From: Bradyrhizobium sp. cir1
GTDB taxonomy: Bacteria; Pseudomonadota; Alphaproteobacteria; Rhizobiales; Xanthobacteraceae
DNA: 64,000 nucleotides
NCBI RefSeq assembly: GCF_014198245.1
Contig: NZ_JACIHE010000022.1
Coordinates: 1-64,000 of the forward strand
Reading direction: 5' to 3'
Shown piece by piece: positions 43,231 to 51,983 of this stretch (positions are counted from its first letter, which is position 1; every line of letters starts with the position of its first letter). A program made the position numbers and the translations under genes. The notes beneath the pieces are model-generated. The model was not told the origin of the DNA. It ran no database searches and saw only the letters and a program-made list of their open reading frames with translations.

Positions 43231-46200
43231 ATGGCACCTGATCGGCAATCACCTACAGAAGACGATCTTCTCGCCACAGGTGGCGGCAACGCCACCGCAG
43301 CCGGCGTGAGCTTTCAGGCTGCGGTAGGCGCCGCTTTCGCGTGCCGCCTTCTTGCGGACCGCAGTCTCGATGAGCGGCTTCGGCTTGGCAATGCCAACCT
43401 GCGCTCGATCCGTTTCGAGACCGAAGCTCCGCTCGATGACGTTCTTGTCGAGACCAGCGCCGGCGGCTGGGTCTTCGTTCAGGCAAAGACAAGCCTTTCC
43501 CTTTCGACGAAACCGGATAGCGAACTCGGAAAAACGGCCGAGCAAATCATCCGCCAGTTTCAAGCCTGCGCTTGCGGAACAGGCGAACGCGGCTGGGACC
43601 GACCGCTCGTTACCGAACGGGACCGGATGCTCATCGCGGTCGGCCCTGACGCGCCGGGCACGATCAAGCGTGACCTGGCCATTGCGCTGGCCTCGACGCA
43701 GGCACCCGCCGCCGCTCCTCTGCCTCAAGCTCAGCAGCAAGCCCTCGACAAAATGCGGGCGCTGCTTGCCGGCGCATGGCAGAAAATCCACGGCGTCGCC
43801 CCCGACAGCGACGAACTTGATAGCATCATACGCTTCCTTTCGATCATCGACTTTAATCTTGATGGACCGGACCGCACCGCAGCGGTCGAAACGCTCGCGC
43901 ACGTCACCGAGAATGCGGCCGACGCATCGGCGGCCTTCTCGACGGTCGAACGCCTTTGCGAACGGCTTATGGCGACCAGACGCGGCACCGACGCCGCCGA
44001 GCTGCGCCAAGCCTTGGCAGGCCGTGGCGTGCGGCTTCGCGCCGCGCCTACCTATCGGCTCGATGTTGAACGCCTGCGCAACTACAGTGCGCGCGTTCAG
44101 GCACATTTGACTCAATATGAAGAGACCAGAGTTGGCGATGTCGAGATCAAGATCGAGCGCGACTGCACGGCCGCGACCGTCGAAGCGGCCAGCGACGGAT
44201 CGCTGGTTCTTGTCGGCGAACCCGGCGCAGGCAAAAGCGCCGTCGTCAGCGCGGCCGCCGAGCGTCTCCGCGCGGCAGGCAACGAGGTCATAGAGCTGGC
44301 GGTCGATCGCCTCCTTGTTGATTCTCTTGACGGGCTTCGGATCGCGCTTGAACTGGATAACGGCGTCCGGCAGGTTCTCGAAAACTGGCCCGGCGCCGGA
44401 CCCGCGTTCCTGTTCATCGATGCGCTTGACGCCACACGAGGCGGCAAGAGCGAGGCCGTGTTCCGGTCCCTCATCTCGGAAATACTCGAACTGCCCGGTA
44501 ATCGTTGGCGCGTCATCGCATCTATCCGGACTTTCGATCTCAAGCTCGGCGAGCAATTCAAGAACCTGTTTGAAGGCGAGCCACCCTCGGACCAATACGT
44601 TGATTCCGCGTTTCCCAATGTTCGCCACCTCCACATTCCGCGCTGGTCCGATGACGAGCTCGACCAGCTCCGGCAAAGGGCCCCCTCGATCGCGGCTGTG
44701 CTCGATCGCGCCGGTGATCGCCTCCGCGATCTGGCACGCGTGCCATTTAATACCCGCCTGCTCGCCGACCTGATTGGCGATGGCGTGTCGCCGGACGTGT
44801 TCGGCGGCGTGAGCCTCCAGGTCGAGTTACTCGCGCTCTATTGGCAACATCGTATCAACCCGCTCGGCAGCGGCGCCGACCTGTGCCTGCGAGCCGCCGT
44901 CGAGCAGATGGTTACCAACCGCGGTCTGCAAGCGAGCCGATTGACAGTCGCGCAGAGCGACACAGCGGCGTTCGACCGGCTCTTGCGCAACAACGTGCTC
45001 ATCGGCGTCGCTGGCAACCGCTACGTTGCGTTTCGTCATCATATCCTGTTCGATTATGCCGCGAGCCGCGTCTTCATCGACCCCGCAGATGTCGAAGCCA
45101 CAGGCGACCTCTTGCGCCGCGATCGCGGCCTCGGGCTTATGCTCGCTCCAGCGCTTTCCTATGCGCTGCAAGACTTGTGGGTTACCGGGTCAGCCGGCCA
45201 TCAGGAGTTCTGGCAGGCCGTCGCGCATTTTGCCGGTGACCATACTTCCGATCCCGTTGCGCGCAGCGTTGCCGCGCGCGCGGCATGCGAATTGCCAACC
45301 ATGGCCGATGACATGCGCGGCTTCACGACACTCCTTTCAGGAGCTCCAGCCACGCGGCAGCTAGCATTTCAAGCGTTCTCCCACATTGTGGGCGCTCTCT
45401 CCGTCAGAATCGAAGACGGCCAAGCGCTCCAGCTCGGTCCCTGGTGCACTCTCGCATCTGCTGCCAGCAACCACCTTGCGGATATCGCATGGCCGCTGCG
45501 CACGTTGCTCTTTCTGCTCTCCGAGCGGACCTTAACGCCGCAGCAACTGGCCGAGCTCGGTCTCGCCTCGCGTCGGCTGCTCGACTACGCCATTCACCAG
45601 ACCGGCAATTGGTCCCAGATTGCGTCGGCCGCGGTCGGCTTTGTCGCCGATACCTTTGAAAGTGACATCGTCGCATCGCGCCGCTGTCTGGAACAGCTCC
45701 TCGCACCTGACCGGCTGCGTGAACACGCCCATGAAGAGATGCCTTGGCTGGCGCGGAAGGTGCTCAAGATTGGGAACGGAGATCCTTCGTTTGTACCCGC
45801 CATCTACCAGGGCGTCTTCAGTCACGCCGCCACCGAAGACGAGCGGACCAATATTGGCGATAGCCAAATCTTGCCGCTGCACAGCAATCGGCGGCAAGAC
45901 TACGAGATGGCGCGATGGACACTGAAGGAAGCCTTTCCGCGCTTCCTTCAAGCGCACCCCATCGAGGGCGTGCGCGCTCTTGTCGCGGCTCTCGACGCCT
46001 ATGTCGAAACGGCACACCCCCTCGATCAGTCTGCCGAGGAGATTGCCGTACGCGCGGGCACCTCGACCGGCAGGCTCATCGACGACCGTAGTCATATCTG
46101 GGCTTGGAACCCGAACGACAGGCACAGCGATAATGGCGTTAGTCTTGTCCAGGCATTTTCGGCGCGCCTGACAGCGGCGAGCGAGGACGAAGCGCTCCAA

Positions 46201-48135
46201 TTGGCCGGCGAAGTCATCGCTCGTAACCGGCTGGCGCTTCTCTGGTCGCGCTTATTCGGCGCCGCCTCCAGGCGCGGCGGACCGCTTGCCGCTCTGCTTT
46301 CGCCCTTCGCTGCACAGCGTCCCTTCCTCCTGTCGCAGGACACAAGCAAGGACGCTATCGACCTCATCGCGTCCGGCTACGCCGCGCAGACGATCGAAGC
46401 TCGCCAGATCTTTGAACGCGACGTGATCGCCATCGAATTTCCCCTTTCGAAGTCGCCAGAAAGAGCCCGACAGCATTTCCAGCTGCGGGTTTTCCGGACG
46501 ATTGGCGCCGACCATCTGGTCACCCCGGGAGCCCGGCAAGTTCTCCAGGATGCTCCCGCAGATATCCGGGGCCAGACCAATCCCCGCCCATTCGAAATCA
46601 CCTCATGGTCGGGCCCCGGCGATGACCGTTATTGGTGGCTGCGCGAAGACGATGTTGACGTGACGGCCTCGCCGAACGCCGAGCTCCTCGCTCAACTCGA
46701 AGAGATCAACAGGCAGTTCGGTCTCGATCCGCAAGGCCCGATTACAGCCGACCCGCATGAGGGCGTGGCGCTGTTGCGCGCCCTGTGGCACGCAGCCGAC
46801 GAAGAAACCGGCGCGGCAGGCGCCAAGGTCGTTTCATACGCCAAGGATATAGTCGGCCGCGGCTGCACAAAACTGTCCGAAAATACCGATGCGCTCCGGG
46901 CGCGGCCCGACGCGATCGCCGCACTCTGCGAGCTGCTCGACACGCTGCTCGCCGACACGACGCCGATCATCACCGAGGAAGACGAGTCCAAGGACGAAAC
47001 CGCGCTTGCGTCCGTCCGAGGGGGGCGGGTTGATGGCGCTGAAGCCGTCATGAATCTCTGCCGGATCGATGCCGAGACAGCGGCACGTTTCCTCGACGAC
47101 TTGCGCCGTCTGGCGCGCGATACCCATCCCGCCGTCCGGTTCGCCATTGCGTGGCGGCTTGTCATGCTTTGGGATAATGCCCGCGAGCTCATGTGGGACC
47201 TCGCCGACACCTTTGCCGAGCACGAAACGAACGCGCGAGTCCTGCAATTCTTCGCAGATTTCCTGACGCGCGTTCTCCATGTCGATCCCGCACGCGTCGA
47301 ACAGCTCGTGTTCGCTATCCTGCCGAAGGCCGAGCAATTCCAGGCTGACGACAAGAACGAGCTCATGGATGCACTCGGCAGCATCACGGTCATTTTGTGG
47401 GTAACACATACTCGTAGCGCGGCACGCGCGCGGCTCGATCGATGGCTGTCGGACCCGCCAGCCCATGAACCCGAAATTAGCCACGCCATTCATTCGATCC
47501 GTGGCGGTCTTGTTGTCGGGTACGGCACAAACGACGCGAACGATGCCGCGATACGGTCGCGATGCCAACAGTTTGCTGCCGAAATTGTCGAAGCATGCGC
47601 ATCCGGCCTGCAACGCTACTTCGACCTCCCGCGCGAGAACCAAACGCAGGCCGCGAACGCGACTGCAACTACGTTCGCCAAGCTGCTAGACAACATGGGC
47701 GATCAATTCTACTTCGCGTCCGGCGCGTTCCGCGACAACGCAAATGAAGATGAGCCGCTCGCCAACGACGCGGTGAAAGCCGCGTTTTTCAATGACAACC
47801 ACGCGACTTTTCACCGGATCGGCGATGTTGGCACGCCGCACACGATCTTTCACTTGATCGAGATGCTCGGTTACCTGATTCCCGCCGATGCCCCGCGCGT
47901 GTTCGACTTGGTCGCGCATGCGCTGCTTACAGCCGGACGCAAACAACGATTCCAATTCGAGTCGCTTGGTGCAGATCGCTTTGTCCAGGTGATCGGCGTT
48001 TTTCTTGCCGATCACCGCGAGGTGTTCGACAACCATGAGCGGCGGAATCAGCTGGTCGCCTGCCTCGAAGCCTTCGTCGATGCCGGATGGCCCTCCGCCC
48101 GGCGTCTCCTTTATCGCCTGCCGGAATTGCTCTAG
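43231..48135 (+). CDS. Avs-like STAND NTPase with N-terminal Cap4/DUF4297-type nuclease
   Basis: 1634 residues, the largest gene here. Residues 20-95 look like the DUF4297/Cap4 PD-(D/E)xK nuclease: GVSFQAAVGAAF, FETEAPLDDVLVE (acidic residues 63-70) and WVFVQAKTSLS (QxK, Lys86). A STAND/NACHT-type ATPase follows, with Walker A GEPGAGKS (329-336) and Walker B AFLFIDALD near 391, then a winged-helix-like part. The C-terminal 1000 residues are helical repeats, the usual sensor of such proteins. Antiviral STAND NTPases bind a phage protein with the repeats, oligomerise and activate the effector, here DNA cleavage. It is the first gene inside attL and shares a base with the next gene (TAGTG). Confidence 0.8.
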   Translation: MAPDRQSPTEDDLLATGGGNATAAGVSFQAAVGAAFACRLLADRSLDERLRLGNANLRSIRFETEAPLDDVLVETSAGGWVFVQAKTSLSLSTKPDSELGKTAEQIIRQFQACACGTGERGWDRPLVTERDRMLIAVGPDAPGTIKRDLAIALASTQAPAAAPLPQAQQQALDKMRALLAGAWQKIHGVAPDSDELDSIIRFLSIIDFNLDGPDRTAAVETLAHVTENAADASAAFSTVERLCERLMATRRGTDAAELRQALAGRGVRLRAAPTYRLDVERLRNYSARVQAHLTQYEETRVGDVEIKIERDCTAATVEAASDGSLVLVGEPGAGKSAVVSAAAERLRAAGNEVIELAVDRLLVDSLDGLRIALELDNGVRQVLENWPGAGPAFLFIDALDATRGGKSEAVFRSLISEILELPGNRWRVIASIRTFDLKLGEQFKNLFEGEPPSDQYVDSAFPNVRHLHIPRWSDDELDQLRQRAPSIAAVLDRAGDRLRDLARVPFNTRLLADLIGDGVSPDVFGGVSLQVELLALYWQHRINPLGSGADLCLRAAVEQMVTNRGLQASRLTVAQSDTAAFDRLLRNNVLIGVAGNRYVAFRHHILFDYAASRVFIDPADVEATGDLLRRDRGLGLMLAPALSYALQDLWVTGSAGHQEFWQAVAHFAGDHTSDPVARSVAARAACELPTMADDMRGFTTLLSGAPATRQLAFQAFSHIVGALSVRIEDGQALQLGPWCTLASAASNHLADIAWPLRTLLFLLSERTLTPQQLAELGLASRRLLDYAIHQTGNWSQIASAAVGFVADTFESDIVASRRCLEQLLAPDRLREHAHEEMPWLARKVLKIGNGDPSFVPAIYQGVFSHAATEDERTNIGDSQILPLHSNRRQDYEMARWTLKEAFPRFLQAHPIEGVRALVAALDAYVETAHPLDQSAEEIAVRAGTSTGRLIDDRSHIWAWNPNDRHSDNGVSLVQAFSARLTAASEDEALQLAGEVIARNRLALLWSRLFGAASRRGGPLAALLSPFAAQRPFLLSQDTSKDAIDLIASGYAAQTIEARQIFERDVIAIEFPLSKSPERARQHFQLRVFRTIGADHLVTPGARQVLQDAPADIRGQTNPRPFEITSWSGPGDDRYWWLREDDVDVTASPNAELLAQLEEINRQFGLDPQGPITADPHEGVALLRALWHAADEETGAAGAKVVSYAKDIVGRGCTKLSENTDALRARPDAIAALCELLDTLLADTTPIITEEDESKDETALASVRGGRVDGAEAVMNLCRIDAETAARFLDDLRRLARDTHPAVRFAIAWRLVMLWDNARELMWDLADTFAEHETNARVLQFFADFLTRVLHVDPARVEQLVFAILPKAEQFQADDKNELMDALGSITVILWVTHTRSAARARLDRWLSDPPAHEPEISHAIHSIRGGLVVGYGTNDANDAAIRSRCQQFAAEIVEACASGLQRYFDLPRENQTQAANATATTFAKLLDNMGDQFYFASGAFRDNANEDEPLANDAVKAAFFNDNHATFHRIGDVGTPHTIFHLIEMLGYLIPADAPRVFDLVAHALLTAGRKQRFQFESLGADRFVQVIGVFLADHREVFDNHERRNQLVACLEAFVDAGWPSARRLLYRLPELL

Positions 48136-49634
48136 TGAACGGGCCCCGCGACAAGGCGCGCTTCAAGACCACGCTCCACGATATCTTCGATGCGTTCAAG
48201 CCGCGGTCGAGCGGATCGGGGCCTCCGGCTTTTATCGGCGCAGCCTATCGTGATCCGCTTGAACATACGACCCGGCGATATGTCATTGACGACATCCCCG
48301 CCGCGCTCGGCTGGGATCTCGGGCGGCTGACACAACAGGTCGTCGAAGAGGCCCGCGCTCAAGGCGATACCACGCTCTTCCTTGACTATCTTGGCGTCAA
48401 TCCCACGACACGCGTGCCGCTGTTGATCGTAGAGGCCAAGGCATGGGCAAAACCGCTGGTGACGCCGTCATTTGGCGGTGCCGCGCAGCAAGTCCTCACG
48501 AGCCCCTCAAGCCATGAGGCTTTGATCGCGAAGGCTATCGAGCATTGCAAAGCCGGTGGCCAGCCCAACCAGTCCCCGGTCATCCTCGAATGGGCGGAAT
48601 GGCTGCACAAGCTCCACCAATACGTAACGACGCTCCACAAGCAAAGTGGGCATGTGGTGCAGTGCCTTGCCATTACGGCGGGCCGCTGGTGGGTCATCTT
48701 CACGGACCCCTATGAAACATTCGTTGCCCGAGGCAACGTTACTCCGGCTAACATCCGCGTCATTGACGAGCGCGATGCCGTCGCCCGCTCCGACGAAATT
48801 TACGAATATCTGGCGCGTCAGGCGCTGATCAACGATCCACCAGACCTCATCCAGCCGAGCCACCTGTCGAGCTATGTGGCTCCTGCGGATGTTGCGCGTC
48901 TCTTTCATGCGCTTTGGATCGCGCGCAAGCGAGACGGCGCACACTTCGATGCGTTTCCGCAGATCAATCTCTATCCGGCAATCGTTCTCGAACGCCGGGA
49001 TGGCCAACTAATCTCCATCATTGATAGCCATCGTTCCCGCATCGCGGTACCTCACGACTACAGCCACCTGGCGCGACACTTTCAGGAAGTCGAGGCCAGC
49101 TCGGTTGCGCTTCTGCAAACCGTGAACCGCGAACTCAATACCACGCTCATGGCTTCGTCTTTGTCTGATTTTCCGGGATTCCCAACATTGGCGAATGGTC
49201 GAATTCCGGCCGTCGCCTCGCAAACCGCGACATTCCTGAAATCATCGCCAAGGCCTGACGAATTCTTGCTCGCCACCGGCACGGATACCCACTATTGCCT
49301 GCCGCATCCTACCGTCGATCCATGCGCCGGGCACAATTGGAGCGACTGCCTCACCCTTCGAGAGAATAAACTAAGCGCTCCGGTGGTAAGCCGCAGCTTT
49401 GAACCTGCGTCTTTTTTTACTACGCTTGAGCTTCATCATTGCGCACACCGCGGCGTGCACGACCGCCGGCAACGACGCTGCCTGGTCTCCGCGTTTGAAG
49501 AATACCTGTGCTGTCGAGCCTGTGTGTTCCAGGATGTTTGTTGGCCGGCAGTCGAACTCAATCGCTTGCCTTGCGGGTTCGCCGCTCGAGGTTCCGCGGC
49601 TCCACAATCTGGAGAGCAGGCTATTAACTCGTAA
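48135..49634 (+). CDS. PD-(D/E)xK-like nuclease, partner of the STAND gene
   Basis: 499 residues from the GTG at 48135, which overlaps the STAND stop codon by one base, so they are cotranslated. The N-terminal part has a type I/IV restriction-like nuclease core: RRYVIDDIPAALGWDLG, Asp84 in LFLDYLGVNP and LLIVEAKAWAKPL (Glu100, Lys102). The middle (VQCLAITAGRWWVIFTDPY, NLYPAIVLERRDGQLISII) matches no family I know. The last 80 residues are Cys/His-rich (CAHRGVHDRRQRRC, CCRACVFQDVCW), which may be a zinc site or a garbled 3' end. It probably cooperates with the STAND protein in defence. Confidence 0.65.
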   Translation: MNGPRDKARFKTTLHDIFDAFKPRSSGSGPPAFIGAAYRDPLEHTTRRYVIDDIPAALGWDLGRLTQQVVEEARAQGDTTLFLDYLGVNPTTRVPLLIVEAKAWAKPLVTPSFGGAAQQVLTSPSSHEALIAKAIEHCKAGGQPNQSPVILEWAEWLHKLHQYVTTLHKQSGHVVQCLAITAGRWWVIFTDPYETFVARGNVTPANIRVIDERDAVARSDEIYEYLARQALINDPPDLIQPSHLSSYVAPADVARLFHALWIARKRDGAHFDAFPQINLYPAIVLERRDGQLISIIDSHRSRIAVPHDYSHLARHFQEVEASSVALLQTVNRELNTTLMASSLSDFPGFPTLANGRIPAVASQTATFLKSSPRPDEFLLATGTDTHYCLPHPTVDPCAGHNWSDCLTLRENKLSAPVVSRSFEPASFFTTLELHHCAHRGVHDRRQRRCLVSAFEEYLCCRACVFQDVCWPAVELNRLPCGFAARGSAAPQSGEQAINS

Positions 49635-49748
49635 CGTACAAGGTTGCCGCCGCGCCGCGGGGCGGCCTGTGCTCGAGCATTGACGCAAGGTTTGATTGGT
49701 GGACCCCTGCGCTTGGCCCAAGCCTCGAGAGAGTACTAGGGCTCGGAC

Positions 49749-50039
49749 TCAATTGATCCAATAGGCAACGATGGCGGCGAGATGGACGGCAGCCAAGAAG
49801 TTCCTGGCTAGTTTGTCGTAGCGAGTTGCGACACGCCTGAAATCCTTGAGGCGGCAGAAACAGCGCTCGATGACGTTGCGCCCCTTGTAGGCGCGTTTGC
49901 TGAAGCTGTGGAGAGTGACCCTGTTGGATTTGTTTGGAATGACGGGCTTGGCACCACGATCGACGATTTCGGCTCGAAAGCCGTCGCCGTCGTACCCTTT
50001 GTCGCCAATGAGGGCAGACATGGGTGGCGCGAGTTCCAA
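49749..50039 (-). CDS. IS5-family transposase, OrfB part
   Basis: The catalytic C-terminal half: ALIGDKGYDGDGFRAEIVD (second Asp), NVIERCFCRLKDFRRVATR (the Glu of the triad with YDK after it) and LAAVHLAAIVAYWIN. It has no start signal of its own. It is joined to OrfA by frameshifting at the A4G6 run near 50180. The reading frame extends upstream to that run (DPDCRPCAFHLTPGQDADI), so the effective coding part starts near 50180. Confidence 0.85.
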   Translation of the reverse strand: MELAPPMSALIGDKGYDGDGFRAEIVDRGAKPVIPNKSNRVTLHSFSKRAYKGRNVIERCFCRLKDFRRVATRYDKLARNFLAAVHLAAIVAYWIN

Positions 50040-50116
50040 AAGGGCTGGCGCTGCGGCAATATCAGCGTCCTGGCCTGGAGTGAGATGAAATGCGCAAGGT
50101 CTGCAGTCAGGGTCGC

Positions 50117-50509
50117 TCAGCGCGTGGATTTTCGTGGTCCGTCCGCCGCGCGAGCGGCCGATCGCTTGGTCATGCTCCCCCCTTTTCCGCCGCTCGCCGA
50201 GCGATGCGCTTTGATCGTGGTGGAGTCGATGGACAAAGTCACGCCGTCTTTGCCGCAGCGGGCGAGCGTTTCAAAGATCGCCCGCCAATGTCCGCGCTTG
50301 GCCCAGCGATTGAAACGATTGTAGATCGTCGTGTACGGACCATAGTCGGGCGGGCAATCGCGCCAGCGTGCGCCGCACTGAAGCATGTGAATGATACCGC
50401 TGATGACGCGTCGATCGTCGTCGCGCACCGGTCCGGTCTGGTTCGTTGGCAGATGCGGCTCTATCACAGCCCATTGCTTGTCGTTGAGCCAGAACAGTCC
50501 TTTGCGCAT
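50117..50509 (-). CDS. IS5-family transposase, OrfA part
   Basis: 130 residues. The N-terminal domain (DKQWAVIEPHLPTNQTG, GIIHMLQCGARWRDCPP, YGPYTTIYNRFNRWAKRG) leads to the first catalytic Asp in LSIDSTTIKAHRSA. Just after it lies the run AAAAGGGGGG, a slippery site at which ribosomes can shift into the OrfB frame to make the full transposase, as in other IS427-group elements. Confidence 0.85.
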   Translation of the reverse strand: MRKGLFWLNDKQWAVIEPHLPTNQTGPVRDDDRRVISGIIHMLQCGARWRDCPPDYGPYTTIYNRFNRWAKRGHWRAIFETLARCGKDGVTLSIDSTTIKAHRSASGGKGGSMTKRSAARAADGPRKSTR

Positions 50510-50611
50510 CGAAGTCCCCCGCGTGGAATCAACCCGCTGCGAGGGAATCAGAGTTCGCTAATTAGGTACAGACCCTAGTAGTCAATCGACAGCTTTTGTT
50601 GCTTACACGCA

Positions 50612-51463
50612 TCATGCTCCTCCCTTGCCGAGGAACGGTGACGAACACGCGTCGGCCACGATCCGGCCGCGACTTACAAGTTCACGCAGGCTGACGGTCG
50701 GGCCTCCCTTGACGGAATCAGAAATGTGCTCAGGTATCTCAAGCTCAAGCAGCGTGCCTATGGGTGTGACGAACGCAATGTCTGTTGCGCCATCGTAGCT
50801 GCATGACGCCACGCCAAAAACTTCTCCGGCAGCGTTGAAGACGGGGCCGCCACTTGAGCCCCCATGCAGGTTGATGCTGGTCCGGAAATAGGGCGGTTTA
50901 AGCTTTGCCGAAGGGCCGCGATCCAGAAAATATTCTTCTAATACGCCATCGTAAAAGTCGGGCTGAAGGTGTACCGACTGGCCCGCAGGATCGTCGATTA
51001 CTCGATGGAGTGGGTAACCCCATGTGCTCACCTTCGCGCCGATCTCCGGCATCTGCGATGTCAACGACAAAACCTTTGGCTTAATGACGTTGCCAGACGT
51101 GTCGTCGACAAATTCGTAACGAGGAATCCCGAACGCCACGTCTGCGGTTGGATGAACGAAGAATTTCCAGATCGGAAGAAACCGGGTTTTGCCGTTGGGA
51201 AGGGTGTGGGCTATGCCAACCGAATCCGGCGTGGCGGCAAGCTGTTGTTCGGCCTCCAGGGCCACATGCGCAGCCGTCGCGAAGCCACCTTTTGGTTGCA
51301 GGTAAAAGCCCGTGCCGATCAAGGCAACTGTTGACGGTGTCGGCCGCTTCAAAACCGCAAATGTAGCGAGACGCCCATCGGCGATTACGTCGTCGGCATT
51401 GTGCATACGCCAGCTTCCAGCGGATGCGGTGCCTGGCAATGGCCTCAGGCGCGGTTCACTCAT
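50612..51463 (-). CDS. Trypsin-like serine protease
   Basis: 283 residues, chymotrypsin/HtrA fold. The triad is visible: His66 in FATAAHVAL, Asp108 in HPTADVAFGI and Ser204 in HGGSSGGPVF. It has no signal peptide and no PDZ domain, so it works in the cytoplasm. In defence islands such proteases act as effectors or sensors (for example with Avs-type or caspase-like genes). It lies 16 bp behind the small gene 51479-51835 on the same strand, and the two form a likely operon. Confidence 0.8.
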   Translation of the reverse strand: MSEPRLRPLPGTASAGSWRMHNADDVIADGRLATFAVLKRPTPSTVALIGTGFYLQPKGGFATAAHVALEAEQQLAATPDSVGIAHTLPNGKTRFLPIWKFFVHPTADVAFGIPRYEFVDDTSGNVIKPKVLSLTSQMPEIGAKVSTWGYPLHRVIDDPAGQSVHLQPDFYDGVLEEYFLDRGPSAKLKPPYFRTSINLHGGSSGGPVFNAAGEVFGVASCSYDGATDIAFVTPIGTLLELEIPEHISDSVKGGPTVSLRELVSRGRIVADACSSPFLGKGGA

Positions 51464-51478
51464 ATTACGGAGGCTAAA

Positions 51479-51835
51479 TCAGGCTGAGACATGTAACCAG
51501 CCACCATCTCGCCCTTGGCGCAGCACGGCGAAATCATCTTCCGATCCCATGTGTTCGACGAAAGGAATCGCGCCGCCGTTGCTTGGATCGGGGGTTATGT
51601 CGGTCATCTCACGTGACGCGGCTTGACGGACCACGCTGTGTGGCACGAACCAATGGCCTCCGAATACAAGCCATCCGCGAACGACTTCATAGCCGGCGTG
51701 ACGCCTAGCGAATTCGTCGCAATTCTCGTGGCACGCGTTGGGTTGGGCGAGAGGTTGTGGTTCGCGTGGGATCGGTAACGCGGTTACGGCGCGCCTGACG
51801 AGTTCGTCGAAGTAGGTTTGCGTGCGTTGATTCAT
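51479..51835 (-). CDS. Small Cys/His protein paired with the protease
   Basis: 118 residues. QPNACHENCDEFARRHAGY (Cys35, Cys39), EVVRGWLVFGGHWFVPHSVVR (His61, His66) and EMTDITPDPSNGGAIPFVEH suggest a small enzyme with a Cys-His arrangement or a metal site. I have seen this pattern only in uncharacterised bacterial and phage proteins. It is the upstream partner of the trypsin-like protease, so it may be its regulator or substrate. Confidence 0.6.
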   Translation of the reverse strand: MNQRTQTYFDELVRRAVTALPIPREPQPLAQPNACHENCDEFARRHAGYEVVRGWLVFGGHWFVPHSVVRQAASREMTDITPDPSNGGAIPFVEHMGSEDDFAVLRQGRDGGWLHVSA

Positions 51836-51893
51836 GACCAGGAAGCTTATCGCAGCCGATGCTCGTTCTGGTAGGAGCGCGCCTGAAGCGGTT

Positions 51894-51918
51894 TATTGAT
51901 TTCTGGTTTTATCAATAA
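51894..51918. promoter_or_regulatory. Inverted repeat upstream of abiE
   Basis: TTATTGAT-N9-ATCAATAA, perfect 8-bp arms, 66 bp before the AbiEi start. AbiEi antitoxins repress their own promoter through inverted repeats, so this is a likely operator. Confidence 0.5.
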
Positions 51919-51940
51919 TGACTTGATTTATATGTGATTT

Positions 51941-51963
51941 TTCAAACTCGACTTTGGTTTGAA
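51941..51963. promoter_or_regulatory. Second inverted repeat upstream of abiE
   Basis: TTCAAAC-N9-GTTTGAA, perfect 7-bp arms and the same 9-nt spacer as the first repeat, 21 bp before the start. It overlaps the probable promoter. Confidence 0.5.
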
Positions 51964-51983
51964 TATATGTCATATTATCAAGC

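Larger units (their letters stand above)
49740..50574 (-). mobile_element. IS5-family (IS427-group) insertion sequence, 835 bp
   Basis: Bounded by imperfect inverted ends (GGCTCGGACTCAATTG at left; GGTCTGTACCTAATTAGC read inward at right) and by CTAG on both sides (49736-49739, 50575-50578), the usual target duplication of this group. It carries one transposase split into two overlapping frames. It inserted between the nuclease gene and the protease gene of the island. Confidence 0.88.

Noticed and set aside
43249..44676. 475-codon minus-strand frame opposite the STAND gene
   Set aside because: It is an antisense shadow. The plus frame has clear nuclease and P-loop motifs, and the minus frame has none.
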